Assembly (NCBI GenBank): GCA_035548515.1
Contig: DASZSW010000001.1
Span: forward strand, 1-64,000
Reading direction: 5' to 3'
DNA length: 64,000 bases
Source: DASZQY01 sp035548515
GTDB lineage: Bacteria > Pseudomonadota > Alphaproteobacteria > Rhizobiales > Kaistiaceae
Under the pieces are notes generated by a model. That model was not told the DNA's origin. It saw only the letters and a program-made list of their open reading frames with translations, and made no database searches. The position numbers and the translations under genes were made by a program. Shown here piece by piece: positions 1 to 8,790 of this stretch. Positions within the stretch are counted from its first letter, which is position 1; each line of letters begins with the position of its first letter.

Positions 1-213
1 AACACGGCGGCGCTCGGCGAGCTGCTCTATACGCGGTACGTCTTTCTGTTCCAGATCGCCGGCTTCGTGCTGCTGGTCGCGATGGTGGGCGCCATCGTGC
101 TGACGCTGCAGCACAAGACCAATGTCAGGCGCCAGAATGTCGGCAAGCAGGTGTCGCGCCGGCGCAGCGAGGCGACCGAGCTGGTCAAGGTCAAGTCGGG
201 GCAGGGGATCTGA
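1..213 (+). CDS. nuoJ: NADH-quinone oxidoreductase subunit J, C-terminal part
   Basis: Only the last 70 codons are in the window; the 5' end lies upstream. The visible part has one membrane segment (about residues 12-36 of the fragment, rich in V, L and A) followed by a basic cytoplasmic tail ending VKSGQGI. NuoJ is one of the antiporter-associated membrane subunits of complex I and sits between NuoA/H and NuoK. The identification rests on the tail, which fits alphaproteobacterial NuoJ, and on nuoK, nuoL, nuoM and nuoN following in the standard order. The TGA stop at 211-213 overlaps the proposed CTG start of nuoK. Confidence 0.85.
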   Translation, partial: NTAALGELLYTRYVFLFQIAGFVLLVAMVGAIVLTLQHKTNVRRQNVGKQVSRRRSEATELVKVKSGQGI

Positions 214-536
214 GCCTGCTTGCACAAGCCGGCATCGGCCTCGGCCATTACCTGACGGTCGCTGCGATCCTCTTTACGCTGGGCGTGTTCGGGATATTCC
301 TCAACCGCAAGAACATCATCATCATCCTGATGTCGGTCGAGCTGATCCTGCTCGCGGTCAACATCAACCTGGTGGCGTTTTCGGCCTTCCTCGGCGACCT
401 CGTCGGACAGGTGTTCGCGCTTTTCGTGCTGACCGTGGCCGCCGCCGAAGCCTCGATCGGCCTCGCCATCCTCGTCGTCTTCTATCGCAACCGCGGATCG
501 ATCGCGGTGGAAGACATCAACGTCATGCGGGGCTAG
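210..536 (+). CDS. nuoK: NADH-quinone oxidoreductase subunit K, probable CTG start
   Basis: NuoK is a three-helix subunit of the complex I membrane arm, related to MrpC, and takes part in proton translocation. The conserved core is plain: GHYLTVAAILFTLGVFGIFL, then NRKNIIIILMSVELILLAVN with the key membrane glutamate, and the end RNRGSIAVEDINVM. No ATG, GTG or TTG occurs in frame before the conserved GLGHYL segment. The first conventional start, GTG at 285, would remove most of the first helix. I therefore place the start at CTG 210, inside a CTGA overlap with the nuoJ stop (108 residues). CTG 216 is a close alternative (106 residues) with AGGGGA seven bases upstream. The family length is about 102. 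Confidence 0.88.
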   Translation: MSLLAQAGIGLGHYLTVAAILFTLGVFGIFLNRKNIIIILMSVELILLAVNINLVAFSAFLGDLVGQVFALFVLTVAAAEASIGLAILVVFYRNRGSIAVEDINVMRG

Positions 537-541
537 GCGAG

Positions 542-2623
542 ATGTACCAGCTCATCGTCTTCCTGCCGCTGCTTGGCGCTATCATCGCGGGCGGTATCAC
601 TGTGTTCGGGGCGGCGCGCCGTTTCCCGGGCGGTGACGCTGCTCCGGGCTCCGCCGACCACGCCGATGATCACGGCCCGCACACGCGCTCGGCGCACGTG
701 CACGGCGACGCCGGTGTCATCCACGAGTCGCACCACGAGCACGGCGGCCACGAGCCGGCAGCGGCGGGCTCGCGTCCGGCGGAGTTGGTCACCTCCGGCT
801 TCCTGGTGATCGCGGCGGTTCTGTCGTGGGTCGCCTTCATCGGCTTCTGGCTCGGTGGTGCAGAGCCGACGCGCGTGCCGGTGTTCAACTGGTTCACGTC
901 GGGCACGCTGGCGGTCGACTGGGCGCTCCGCATCGACACGCTCACCGTCGTGATGCTGGTCGTGGTGAACACCGTCTCGGCGCTCGTGCACATCTATTCG
1001 ATCGGCTACATGGCGCACGACCCGTACCGGCCGCGCTTCATGGCGTACCTGTCGCTCTTCACCTTCGCGATGCTGGCGCTTGTGACCTCCGACAACCTCG
1101 TCCAGATGTTCTTCGGCTGGGAGGGCGTTGGCCTCGCCTCGTATCTGCTCATCGGGTTCTGGTACACGCGGCCTTCGGCTAACGCCGCGGCGATCAAAGC
1201 GTTCGTCGTCAACCGCGTCGGCGACTTCGGCTTTGCGCTCGGCATCTTCGGCGTCTTCTTCCTGTTCAAGTCGGTCGACTACGAGACGATCTTCGCCAAC
1301 GCGCCATCGATCGTCGGCACCACCATCCATTTCCTGTCGTGGGATCTCGACGCGCTGACCGTCGTCTGCCTGCTCCTGTTCATGGGCGCGATGGGCAAGT
1401 CGGCGCAGTTCCTGCTGCACACGTGGCTCCCCGACGCGATGGAAGGCCCGACGCCGGTGTCGGCGCTGATCCATGCCGCGACGATGGTCACTGCCGGCGT
1501 GTTCATGGTGGCGCGCCTCTCGCCGCTGTTCAATCTGTCGGTCAATGCGCTGACGGTGGTGACGTTCATTGGCGCGACGACGGCATTCTTCGCGGCGACC
1601 GTCGGCCTGGTGCAGAACGACATCAAGCGCGTGGTCGCCTATTCGACCTGCTCGCAGCTTGGCTACATGTTCGTGGCGCTGGGCGTCGGCGCCTATCCGG
1701 TCGCGATCTTCCACCTGTTCACCCACGCCTTCTTCAAGGCGCTGCTGTTCCTGGGTTCCGGCTCCGTGATCCACGCGGTCGGCGGCGAGCAGGACATGCG
1801 CAAGATGGGCGGCCTCAGGACGCATATCCCGCGCACCTACTGGATGATGGTGATCGGCACTCTGGCGCTGACCGGCTTCCCGCTGACGGCGGGCTACTTC
1901 TCCAAGGACGCGATCATCGAGGCGGCGCACGCGGGCACCAACGCCTTCGCGGGCTATGGCTTTGCGCTTACCGTGGTCGCGGCGCTGCTGACCTCGTTCT
2001 ACTCGTGGCGGCTGATCTTCCTCACCTTCCACGGCAATGCGCGCGCGCCGAAGGAGGTCATGGATCATGTGCACGAGTCACCGCCGGTGATGCTCGTGCC
2101 GCTTTACATCTTGGCCGTCGGTGCGCTGCTGGCGGGCATCATCTTCTCGGGCGTGTTCAACGGCCCGGCGAGCGAGTTCTGGCACGAGGCAATCGTTGCC
2201 GGCGAGCATGCGCCGATCCTCGAGGCGATGCACCAGTCGCCGTGGTGGGTGACGTACCTGCCGACGCTGATGATGGCGATCGGCGCGCTGGTGGCGGTGT
2301 GGTTCTATCTGGTCAACACGGCGCTGCCGCGCCAGCTCGCGGAGTCGAACGACTGGCTGTACCGCTTCCTGCTCAACAAGTGGTACTTCGACGAGCTCTA
2401 CGACCTGGTCTTCGTGCGCTCGGTGAAATGGCTCGGCCGCTTCCTGTGGAAGGAAGGCGACGGGCGCATCATCGACGGGCTCGGGCCTGACGGCGTCTCG
2501 GCGCGCGTGATCGACGTGACGCAGCGGGTCGTGAAGCTGCAATCCGGCTACCTCTATCACTACGCCTTTGCGATGCTCATCGGCGTTGCGGCGCTGGTGA
2601 CCTGGCTCATGTTTGCGGGCTGA
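542..2623 (+). CDS. nuoL: NADH-quinone oxidoreductase subunit L
   Basis: This is the distal antiporter-like subunit of respiratory complex I (693 residues), which carries a proton channel and the long lateral helix. The antiporter signature region is visible, including FFGWEGVGLASYLLIGFWY, the HTWLPDAMEGPTPVSALIHA segment and the conserved lysine and histidine helices. The C-terminal part contains the lateral and anchoring helices (about residues 590-693). The start at ATG 542 lies five bases after nuoK and gives the usual MYQLIVFLPLLGAII N-terminus; the reading frame stays open further upstream but is not used. An oddity is a histidine-rich hydrophilic insert at residues 40-70, with ten His in 31 residues, between the first two helices. 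Confidence 0.97.
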   Translation: MYQLIVFLPLLGAIIAGGITVFGAARRFPGGDAAPGSADHADDHGPHTRSAHVHGDAGVIHESHHEHGGHEPAAAGSRPAELVTSGFLVIAAVLSWVAFIGFWLGGAEPTRVPVFNWFTSGTLAVDWALRIDTLTVVMLVVVNTVSALVHIYSIGYMAHDPYRPRFMAYLSLFTFAMLALVTSDNLVQMFFGWEGVGLASYLLIGFWYTRPSANAAAIKAFVVNRVGDFGFALGIFGVFFLFKSVDYETIFANAPSIVGTTIHFLSWDLDALTVVCLLLFMGAMGKSAQFLLHTWLPDAMEGPTPVSALIHAATMVTAGVFMVARLSPLFNLSVNALTVVTFIGATTAFFAATVGLVQNDIKRVVAYSTCSQLGYMFVALGVGAYPVAIFHLFTHAFFKALLFLGSGSVIHAVGGEQDMRKMGGLRTHIPRTYWMMVIGTLALTGFPLTAGYFSKDAIIEAAHAGTNAFAGYGFALTVVAALLTSFYSWRLIFLTFHGNARAPKEVMDHVHESPPVMLVPLYILAVGALLAGIIFSGVFNGPASEFWHEAIVAGEHAPILEAMHQSPWWVTYLPTLMMAIGALVAVWFYLVNTALPRQLAESNDWLYRFLLNKWYFDELYDLVFVRSVKWLGRFLWKEGDGRIIDGLGPDGVSARVIDVTQRVVKLQSGYLYHYAFAMLIGVAALVTWLMFAG

Positions 2624-2625
2624 CG

Positions 2626-4137
2626 ATGACCTGGCCGATCCTCTCCATCGTCACCTTCCTGCCGAGCGTCGGCGCGCTGCTGTTGCTCGTCATCCGCGGC
2701 GATGATGCCGCTGCGCGGCGCAACATCTACTGGATCTCGCTGTGGACGACGCTGGTCACTTTCGTCGTCTCGCTTGGTATCTGGATCGGCTTCGATAATT
2801 CGGACCCGGGCTTCCAGTTCGTCGAGGAGGCGCCGTGGCTAGGCGGCGCCATTGCGTACAAGATGGGCGTGGACGGCATCTCGATGCTGTTCGTCATCCT
2901 GACGACGTTCCTCATGCCGATCTGCATCGTCGCTTCGAAGCTGTCGGTGACCAAGAATTTCAAGGCGTACATGATCGCCTTCCTGGTGCTCGAGACGCTG
3001 ATGATCGGCGTCTTCTGCGCGCTCGATCTAGTGCTGTTCTACGTCTTCTTCGAAGGCGGCCTGATCCCGATGTTCCTGATCATCGGCATCTGGGGTGGCC
3101 CGAGGCGCGTCTACGCCAGCTTCAAGTTCTTCCTCTACACGTTGCTCGGCTCGGTGCTGATGCTGATCGCCATCATGGCGATGTACTGGCAGGCCGGCGG
3201 CACGACCGACATCCCGACGCTGCTCACGCATCAGTTCCCGGCGTCGATGCAGACATGGCTATGGCTGGCGTTCTTCGCCTCGTTCGCGGTGAAGATGCCG
3301 ATGTGGCCGGTGCACACCTGGCTGCCCGACGCGCACGTCGAGGCGCCAACGGCTGGCTCCGTCATCCTGGCCGCGATTCTTCTGAAGATGGGCGGGTACG
3401 GCTTCCTGCGGTTCTCGCTGCCGATGTTCCCGCTGGCTTCCGCTGATCTCGCGCCGTTCGTGTTCACGCTGTCGGTCGTGGCGATCGTCTACACGTCGCT
3501 GGTCGCGCTGATGCAAGAGGACATGAAGAAGCTGATCGCCTATTCGTCGGTTGCCCACATGGGCTTCGTGACGATGGGCATCTTCGCGATGAATGCGCAG
3601 GGCGTGCAGGGCGCCATCTTCCAGATGCTGTCGCACGGCATAGTCTCGGGTGCGCTGTTCCTCTGCGTCGGCGTCGTCTACGACCGCATGCACACGCGCG
3701 AGATTGCGGCCTACGGCGGGCTGGTCAACCGGATGCCGGTCTACGCGCTGATCTTCATGGTTTTCACCATGGCCAACGTCGGGCTGCCGGGCACCAGCGG
3801 TTTCATCGGCGAGTTCCTGTCGCTGGCCGGCACGTTCCGCGTGAACACGTGGGTGACGTTCTTCGCCACCACCGGCGTGATCCTGTCCGCGGGCTACGCG
3901 CTGTGGCTCTACCGTCGCATCATCTTCGGCTCGCTGGAGAAAGCCAACCTCAAGGCGATCCTCGACGTCTCGCCGCGCGAGATCGCGATCCTGGCGCCGC
4001 TGGTGATCCTGGCGTTGTTCTTCGGCTTCTACCCGGCTCCGATCATGAATGTGACGCAAGCCGCGGTGGATCAGCTCATCTCCAACTACCAGGCTGCGCT
4101 GTCCGGTGCGGGCAAGCTCGCGGCCGTGATGCCGTGA
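2626..4137 (+). CDS. nuoM: NADH-quinone oxidoreductase subunit M
   Basis: NuoM (503 residues) is the middle antiporter-like subunit of complex I and pumps protons. Visible landmarks are GVDGISMLFVILTTFLMP, the EGGLIPMFLIIGIWGG helix with its conserved glutamate, and HTWLPDAHVEAPTAGSVILA in the antiporter core. It starts at ATG 2626, two bases after the nuoL stop, and its TGA overlaps the GTG start of nuoN, so translation is probably coupled along the operon. Confidence 0.97.
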   Translation: MTWPILSIVTFLPSVGALLLLVIRGDDAAARRNIYWISLWTTLVTFVVSLGIWIGFDNSDPGFQFVEEAPWLGGAIAYKMGVDGISMLFVILTTFLMPICIVASKLSVTKNFKAYMIAFLVLETLMIGVFCALDLVLFYVFFEGGLIPMFLIIGIWGGPRRVYASFKFFLYTLLGSVLMLIAIMAMYWQAGGTTDIPTLLTHQFPASMQTWLWLAFFASFAVKMPMWPVHTWLPDAHVEAPTAGSVILAAILLKMGGYGFLRFSLPMFPLASADLAPFVFTLSVVAIVYTSLVALMQEDMKKLIAYSSVAHMGFVTMGIFAMNAQGVQGAIFQMLSHGIVSGALFLCVGVVYDRMHTREIAAYGGLVNRMPVYALIFMVFTMANVGLPGTSGFIGEFLSLAGTFRVNTWVTFFATTGVILSAGYALWLYRRIIFGSLEKANLKAILDVSPREIAILAPLVILALFFGFYPAPIMNVTQAAVDQLISNYQAALSGAGKLAAVMP

Positions 4138-5573
4138 GCGACATAGGCATGATGGATATTTCGTTCCTGATCGCGCTGCCCGAGATCGTGCTGGGTATCG
4201 GCGCGCTGCTGTTGCTGATGATCGGCGTATTCGGCGGCGAGCGGTCGACGCCTGTGGTCAGCTACCTCGCGATCGCGGTGATCTTGCTGGCCGGCGCGGC
4301 CCTGTTCGTCGTTCCCGGCGGTGGCATCGCGTTCAACAATGCGTTCGTCGTCGATCCTTTTGCGCGGCTGATGAAGCTTCTGGCGCTGGCCGGTTCGGCG
4401 GTCGCGATCGTCATGTCGATCAACTTCCTCCAGCGCGAGAAGCTGGAGCGGTTCGAGTATCCGGTGCTGATCGTCATCGCGACTCTCGGCATGTTGATGA
4501 TGATCTCGGCGAATGATCTCATCGCGCTCTATCTTGGCCTCGAGATGCAGTCGCTGGCGCTTTACGTCGTCGCTGCGATCAACCGCGATAACGTCAAGTC
4601 GACCGAGGCCGGCCTCAAGTATTTCGTCCTTGGCGCCTTGTCGTCGGGCATGCTGCTCTATGGTGCCTCGCTCATCTATGGCTTCACCGGCCAGACGACG
4701 TTCGCGGGTATCGCTGCGGCGGTTGGCAGCGAGGCGTCGCTGGGGCTCGTGTTCGGCCTGGTGTTCCTGATCGCGGGCCTTGCGTTCAAGGTCTCGGCGG
4801 TGCCGTTCCACATGTGGACCCCGGACGTCTACGAAGGTGCGCCGACGCCCGTCACCGCGTTCCTCGCCGGCGCCCCCAAGCTCGCGGCGATGGGCCTGTT
4901 CGTACGTGCCATGGTATCGCCGTTCCCGGGCATCACGCACGACTGGTCGCAGATCATCGCATTCATCTCGATCGCGTCGATGGTGCTGGGCTCGTTCGCC
5001 GCGATCGGCCAGCGCAACATCAAGCGGCTGATGGCGTACTCGTCCATCGGCCACATGGGCTACGCACTCGTCGGGCTGGCTGCCGGCAACCAGGCGGGCG
5101 TTCAGGGCGTGGTGATCTACCTGGTGATCTACCTCGCGATGACGCTCGGCACCTTCGCTGTGATCCTCGCCATGCGCCGGCCGTCCGGAATGGTGGAGGA
5201 CATCAACGAGCTTGCCGGCCTGTCGCGTACGAATCCGGTGCTGGCATTCATGCTGGCCATGCTTTTGTTCTCCCTCGCCGGCATTCCGCCGCTCGCGGGT
5301 TTTTTCGCCAAGTTTTACGTCTTCCTCGCGGCGGTACAGGCGGGGCTCTACCCGCTCGCGGTGATCGGCGTGCTCGCCAGCGTCGTGGGCGCGTACTACT
5401 ACCTGCGCATCGTGAAGCTGATGTACTTCGACGAGCCGGCGGAGAAGTTCGTGCCGATGACGCTGGAACTGCGCGTCATCCTCGGCGTCGCCGGCGCCTT
5501 TATCCTTTTCTTCGTCTTCATCGCCGGCCAGGTCGGCGGCATCGCCGAAGTCGCCGCCAAGACCTTCTTCTAG
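4134..5573 (+). CDS. nuoN: NADH-quinone oxidoreductase subunit N
   Basis: NuoN is the third antiporter-like subunit of the complex I membrane arm. The core shows LYLGLEMQSLALYVVAAINR, GLAFKVSAVPFHMWTPDVYE and AGAPKLAAMGLFVR, all typical of the family. I chose GTG 4134 because it forms a GTGA overlap with the nuoM stop (479 residues, close to the family length). ATG 4149 or 4152 would shorten the protein by five or six residues. It is the last nuo gene; birA follows after three bases and is probably co-transcribed. Confidence 0.96.
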   Translation: MSDIGMMDISFLIALPEIVLGIGALLLLMIGVFGGERSTPVVSYLAIAVILLAGAALFVVPGGGIAFNNAFVVDPFARLMKLLALAGSAVAIVMSINFLQREKLERFEYPVLIVIATLGMLMMISANDLIALYLGLEMQSLALYVVAAINRDNVKSTEAGLKYFVLGALSSGMLLYGASLIYGFTGQTTFAGIAAAVGSEASLGLVFGLVFLIAGLAFKVSAVPFHMWTPDVYEGAPTPVTAFLAGAPKLAAMGLFVRAMVSPFPGITHDWSQIIAFISIASMVLGSFAAIGQRNIKRLMAYSSIGHMGYALVGLAAGNQAGVQGVVIYLVIYLAMTLGTFAVILAMRRPSGMVEDINELAGLSRTNPVLAFMLAMLLFSLAGIPPLAGFFAKFYVFLAAVQAGLYPLAVIGVLASVVGAYYYLRIVKLMYFDEPAEKFVPMTLELRVILGVAGAFILFFVFIAGQVGGIAEVAAKTFF

Positions 5574-5576
5574 GCT

Positions 5577-6407
5577 ATGGCCTTTGCCCTCGGACCGAAA
5601 GCCATGGCGGCGGGCTACCGCCTGACGGCATTCGACGAGATTGGCTCCACCAACGCCGAGGCGCTGGAGCGGGCTGCGACGGGCGATCGCGGAAACCACT
5701 GGCTGGTGACGACGTTGCAGACGGCGGGGCGAGGGCGGAGGGGCCGGCCCTGGCAGACGTCGCGCGGGAACCTTGCAGCGACGCATCTCGCCGTGCTGGA
5801 CCTTCCGTCTGCGATGGCCGCGACCTTGGGGTTCGTTGCGGGTCTGTCGCTGGATGAAGCGATCCGTCGCGTCGTCCCGGGCCTCAGACTCGCCACCGCG
5901 CTCGACTGGACGGAGGGGGCGGGCGAGAACACGGACCGCCTTCGGCTGAAGTGGCCGAACGACGTCCTGATCGATGGGCGCAAGCTCGCCGGCATCCTGC
6001 TGGAGGCGAGCAGCTTGCCGGACGGCAGGGTGGCTGTCGCGGCCGGGATCGGCGTCAACGTCGTGGCCGCGCCAACCGGCCTGCCGTATCCGGCGGTGGC
6101 GATTGCGGAGCTTGGCGCGGGCGCGAGCGCGGAGGATCTGTTCGCGGCGCTTTCCGATGCGTGGACCGGATACGCCCGCGTGTGGGATGGCGGCCGCGGG
6201 TTTGCCGTCATACGACGCGAGTGGCTGGCGCGGGCGGCGGGCGTCGGGGCGGAAGTCGCGGTTTCGGTCGGCGGCGAGGTGCTCGGTGGGGTCTTCGAGA
6301 CGATCGATGACGAGGGGCGGCTGGTTATTCGCGCGACGGATGGCCTCAGGCGTACGATCACTGCTGGGGAGGTGCATTTCGGTGCCGTCGCGACGGTGAG
6401 GTCGTAG
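5577..6407 (+). CDS. birA: Biotin--[acetyl-CoA-carboxylase] ligase
   Basis: The enzyme activates biotin with ATP and attaches it to the carrier lysine of biotin-dependent carboxylases. The 276 residues begin directly with the catalytic domain; there is no N-terminal winged helix, so this is a single-function ligase rather than a BirA repressor. Visible motifs are the biotin-AMP loop GRGRRGRPWQ (residues 51-60), KWPNDVLIDGRKLAGIL with the conserved lysine, and an SH3-like C-terminal domain. The start at 5577 lies three bases after nuoN. The stop overlaps the rnj GTG start by one base. Biotin ligase and RNase J next to the nuo operon is a common rhizobial arrangement. Confidence 0.95.
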   Translation: MAFALGPKAMAAGYRLTAFDEIGSTNAEALERAATGDRGNHWLVTTLQTAGRGRRGRPWQTSRGNLAATHLAVLDLPSAMAATLGFVAGLSLDEAIRRVVPGLRLATALDWTEGAGENTDRLRLKWPNDVLIDGRKLAGILLEASSLPDGRVAVAAGIGVNVVAAPTGLPYPAVAIAELGAGASAEDLFAALSDAWTGYARVWDGGRGFAVIRREWLARAAGVGAEVAVSVGGEVLGGVFETIDDEGRLVIRATDGLRRTITAGEVHFGAVATVRS

Positions 6408-8080
6408 TGGCCAAGGGCGATAAAAACGAGCTGGTGATGCTGCCGCTTGGCGGCGTCGGCGAGATCGGCATGAACCTCATGCTTTACGGTCTTGGCCGCA
6501 AGCATGACCGGCAGTGGTTGGCGGTCGACTTCGGCGTTGCGTTCGCCCACGCCGATCTGCCGGGCGTCGATCTGGTATTCCCGGACATCTCCTTCCTAGA
6601 AGAAGAGCGCACAAACCTTGCGGGCATCGTCATTACCCACGCCCACGAGGATCATTTCGGCGCGCTGCTCGATCTGTGGCCGCGCCTGCGCGTCCCGGTC
6701 TATGCCACGGCGTTCACGGCGGGCCTGCTGGCGGCGAAGGCGGCCTCAGAGCCCGGCGCGCAGATGGTTCCCGTGACCGTGGTGAAGCCGGGCGATCGCA
6801 TCAAGGTCGGCCTATTCGAGGTCGAATACATCAACGTTGCGCACTCGATTCCGGAGTCGCATGCCCTCGCCATCCGCACGCCGCTCGGCACCGTGCTGCA
6901 TACGGGCGACTGGAAGCTCGATGACACGCCGACCCTCGGCGATCCCACAGACGCGCGGCGGCTCAAGGCGATCGGCGAGGAGGGCGTGCTGGCGCTCGTC
7001 TGCGACTCCACCAACGCCATGCGCGAGGGGCGGAGCGCCAGCGAGGCCGAGGTCCAGCGCGAACTGATCGACATCGTGAAGCATGCCACGGGCAGGGTGG
7101 CTTTCACGACGTTCGCTTCCAACGTGGGGCGCATCCGCTCGATCGCGCTCGCGGCGCAGGCAGCCGGTCGCAACGTCGTCATCAGCGGCCGGGCGCTGCG
7201 CCGCGCGATCGATGTCGCCAGCGAGCTGAACATGCTTGATGGATTGCCCGCATTCCTCGACGAAGACAGCTACGCTCACCTGCCGCGCGACAAGGTCGTG
7301 GTCGTCCTCACTGGAAGCCAGGGGGAGCCGCGGGCTTCGCTCGCGCGCGTAGCGGTGGACGATCACCCGCGCATCGAGCTGGTGCCGGGCGATCTCGTGG
7401 TGTTCTCGGCGCGAGCCATTCCGGGGAACGAACTGGAGATCAACCGCATCATCAACGCGCTGTCGGCACGCGGCATCCGGGTGATGACCGATCGCGACCG
7501 GCTGGTTCATGTCTCCGGCCATCCGCGACGCGGGGAGTTGACCGAGATGTACGCATGGACCAAGCCGAAGATCGCGGTGCCGGTGCATGGAGAGCCGATG
7601 CATCTTGCGGCACATGCGGATTTGGCGCGCGAGCTTGGCGTGCCGACCGTCATCACGATCAAGGACGGCGGCGTGACCCGGCTGGCGCCGGAACCGGTGG
7701 CGCAGGTCGACAAGATCGAACTTGGCCGCCTCTACAAGGACGGGAACCTGATCGGAGACATCGACGGGGTAGGAGTGTCGGAACGGCGCAAGCTGTCCTT
7801 CGCCGGGCATGTCGCGGTGTCGTTGGTGGTCGACCGCAAGGGCGAGGCGATGGCCGATCCCGACGTGGCGCTCACCGGTTTGCCCATGAAGGACGCCGCC
7901 GGCCGTCCGTTCGAGGAAACCGTGATGAACACGGTGCTGGGGACGATGGATTCGCTGCCTCGGCCGCAGAAGCGCGATCCCGATGTGTTGGCGGAGGCCG
8001 TCCGGCGCGCTGTGCGTGCCGCCGTCGTCCTGGCCTGGGGCAAGAAGCCCATTTGCACCGTCTTCGTCGCGGTCGTATGA
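6407..8080 (+). CDS. rnj: Ribonuclease J (metallo-beta-lactamase RNase)
   Basis: RNase J is a 5'-to-3' exonuclease and endonuclease that acts in mRNA turnover and rRNA maturation; many alphaproteobacteria carry it in addition to RNase E. The metallo-beta-lactamase metal motif HAHEDH lies at residues 78-83. The beta-CASP region is also visible: the ISGRALRRAID segment, GSQGEPRASLARVAVDDH and the late VSGHPRRGELTEM. The 557 residues fit the family. Translation starts at a GTG that overlaps the birA stop (TAGTG). The gene is probably the penultimate part of the nuo-birA transcript. Confidence 0.95.
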   Translation: MAKGDKNELVMLPLGGVGEIGMNLMLYGLGRKHDRQWLAVDFGVAFAHADLPGVDLVFPDISFLEEERTNLAGIVITHAHEDHFGALLDLWPRLRVPVYATAFTAGLLAAKAASEPGAQMVPVTVVKPGDRIKVGLFEVEYINVAHSIPESHALAIRTPLGTVLHTGDWKLDDTPTLGDPTDARRLKAIGEEGVLALVCDSTNAMREGRSASEAEVQRELIDIVKHATGRVAFTTFASNVGRIRSIALAAQAAGRNVVISGRALRRAIDVASELNMLDGLPAFLDEDSYAHLPRDKVVVVLTGSQGEPRASLARVAVDDHPRIELVPGDLVVFSARAIPGNELEINRIINALSARGIRVMTDRDRLVHVSGHPRRGELTEMYAWTKPKIAVPVHGEPMHLAAHADLARELGVPTVITIKDGGVTRLAPEPVAQVDKIELGRLYKDGNLIGDIDGVGVSERRKLSFAGHVAVSLVVDRKGEAMADPDVALTGLPMKDAAGRPFEETVMNTVLGTMDSLPRPQKRDPDVLAEAVRRAVRAAVVLAWGKKPICTVFVAVV

Positions 8081-8087
8081 CCGCGCC

Positions 8088-8492
8088 ATGATTGGCCGCC
8101 TCAATCACGTCGCCATCGCCGTGCCCGACATAACGGCGGGCTCGGCGCTCTACCGCACCATGCTCGGCGCTGCCGTCTCCGAACCAATGCATCAGCCCGA
8201 GCACGGGGTAACGACCGTGTTCATCGATCTCCCCAACACCAAGGTGGAGCTGATCACGCCGCTTGGCGATAAGTCGCCGATCCGCGGTTTTCTCGAGCGC
8301 AATCCGTTCGGCGGCATCCATCACATCTGTTACGAGGTGAACGACGTGCGCGCAGCGGCGCGCGACCTTGCGGCGCGTGGCGCGCGCATCCTGGGTGAGG
8401 GCGAGCCGAAGATTGGCGCGCATGGCAAGCCAGTCATTTTCGTCCACCCGAAGGATTTTCTGGGCACGCTGATCGAGCTGGAGCAAGCATGA
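8088..8492 (+). CDS. mce: Methylmalonyl-CoA epimerase (VOC fold)
   Basis: It interconverts the R and S forms of methylmalonyl-CoA in propionate catabolism. The 134-residue protein has two VOC modules. Metal ligands are probably His7 (LNHVAIAV), the His in GGIHHICYEV, and the Glu near the end (LGTLIELEQ), as in characterised epimerases. The KVELITPLG and GVTTVFIDLPNTK strands fit this subfamily better than generic glyoxalases. ATG 8088 lies seven bases after rnj. The stop overlaps the next gene as ATGA. Confidence 0.92.
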   Translation: MIGRLNHVAIAVPDITAGSALYRTMLGAAVSEPMHQPEHGVTTVFIDLPNTKVELITPLGDKSPIRGFLERNPFGGIHHICYEVNDVRAAARDLAARGARILGEGEPKIGAHGKPVIFVHPKDFLGTLIELEQA

Positions 8493-8764
8493 GCTTCTGG
8501 ACTGCAGTCGCGGTCTACTTTGTCGTGTGGTGGGTGATCCTGTTCGCCGTGTTGCCCTTCGGCGTTCGCACGCAAGATGACGCCGGCGAAGTGACGCTCG
8601 GCACGACGGCGAGCGCGCCGGCACGTCCCCGCCTCATTCGCACGGCGATCGCTACGACCATTGCGGCACTGATTATCGTGGCGGGGTTATGGGTGGCGGT
8701 GAATCATTACGGCGTGTCGCTGGAGACCTTCGCCAATATTTTCGACGCGCCGTCGCGGCCATAA
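8489..8764 (+). CDS. DUF1467 family small membrane protein
   Basis: A 91-residue protein with two membrane segments: residues 4-26 (AVYFVVWWVILFAVLPFG) and about 53-73 (ATTIAALIIVAGLWVAVNHY). The WWVILFAVLPFGVR motif is the signature of the DUF1467 family, which in alphaproteobacteria is regularly found between the methylmalonyl-CoA epimerase gene and proS. Its function is unknown. It starts by ATGA overlap with mce, so the two are probably translated together. It is the last gene of the nuo-side transcription unit. Confidence 0.9.
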   Translation: MSFWTAVAVYFVVWWVILFAVLPFGVRTQDDAGEVTLGTTASAPARPRLIRTAIATTIAALIIVAGLWVAVNHYGVSLETFANIFDAPSRP

Positions 8765-8790
8765 AAAAAGCAAGGCCTTCCGGCCTTGCT
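8763..8790 (-). terminator. Rho-independent terminator, oriented for the minus strand
   Basis: A perfect 9-base-pair stem (AGCAAGGCC / GGCCTTGCT, 8769-8777 and 8782-8790) has a four-base loop. Read on the minus strand it is followed by a run of six to seven T (8769-8763), which is the classical arrangement. On the plus strand there is an A-run before the stem and no T-run after it. It may act in both directions at the end of the DUF1467 gene, but the better fit is to a minus-strand transcript coming from the region to its right. Confidence 0.75.

Noticed and set aside
122..541. Upstream extension of the nuoL frame by 140 codons
   Set aside because: It overlaps nuoJ and nuoK in another frame and has no NuoL character; the conserved N-terminus starts at 542.
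4086..6377. A 763-codon open frame on the minus strand opposite nuoN and birA
   Set aside because: Shadow of the strong GC-third-position bias; the product is highly charged and of no known family.
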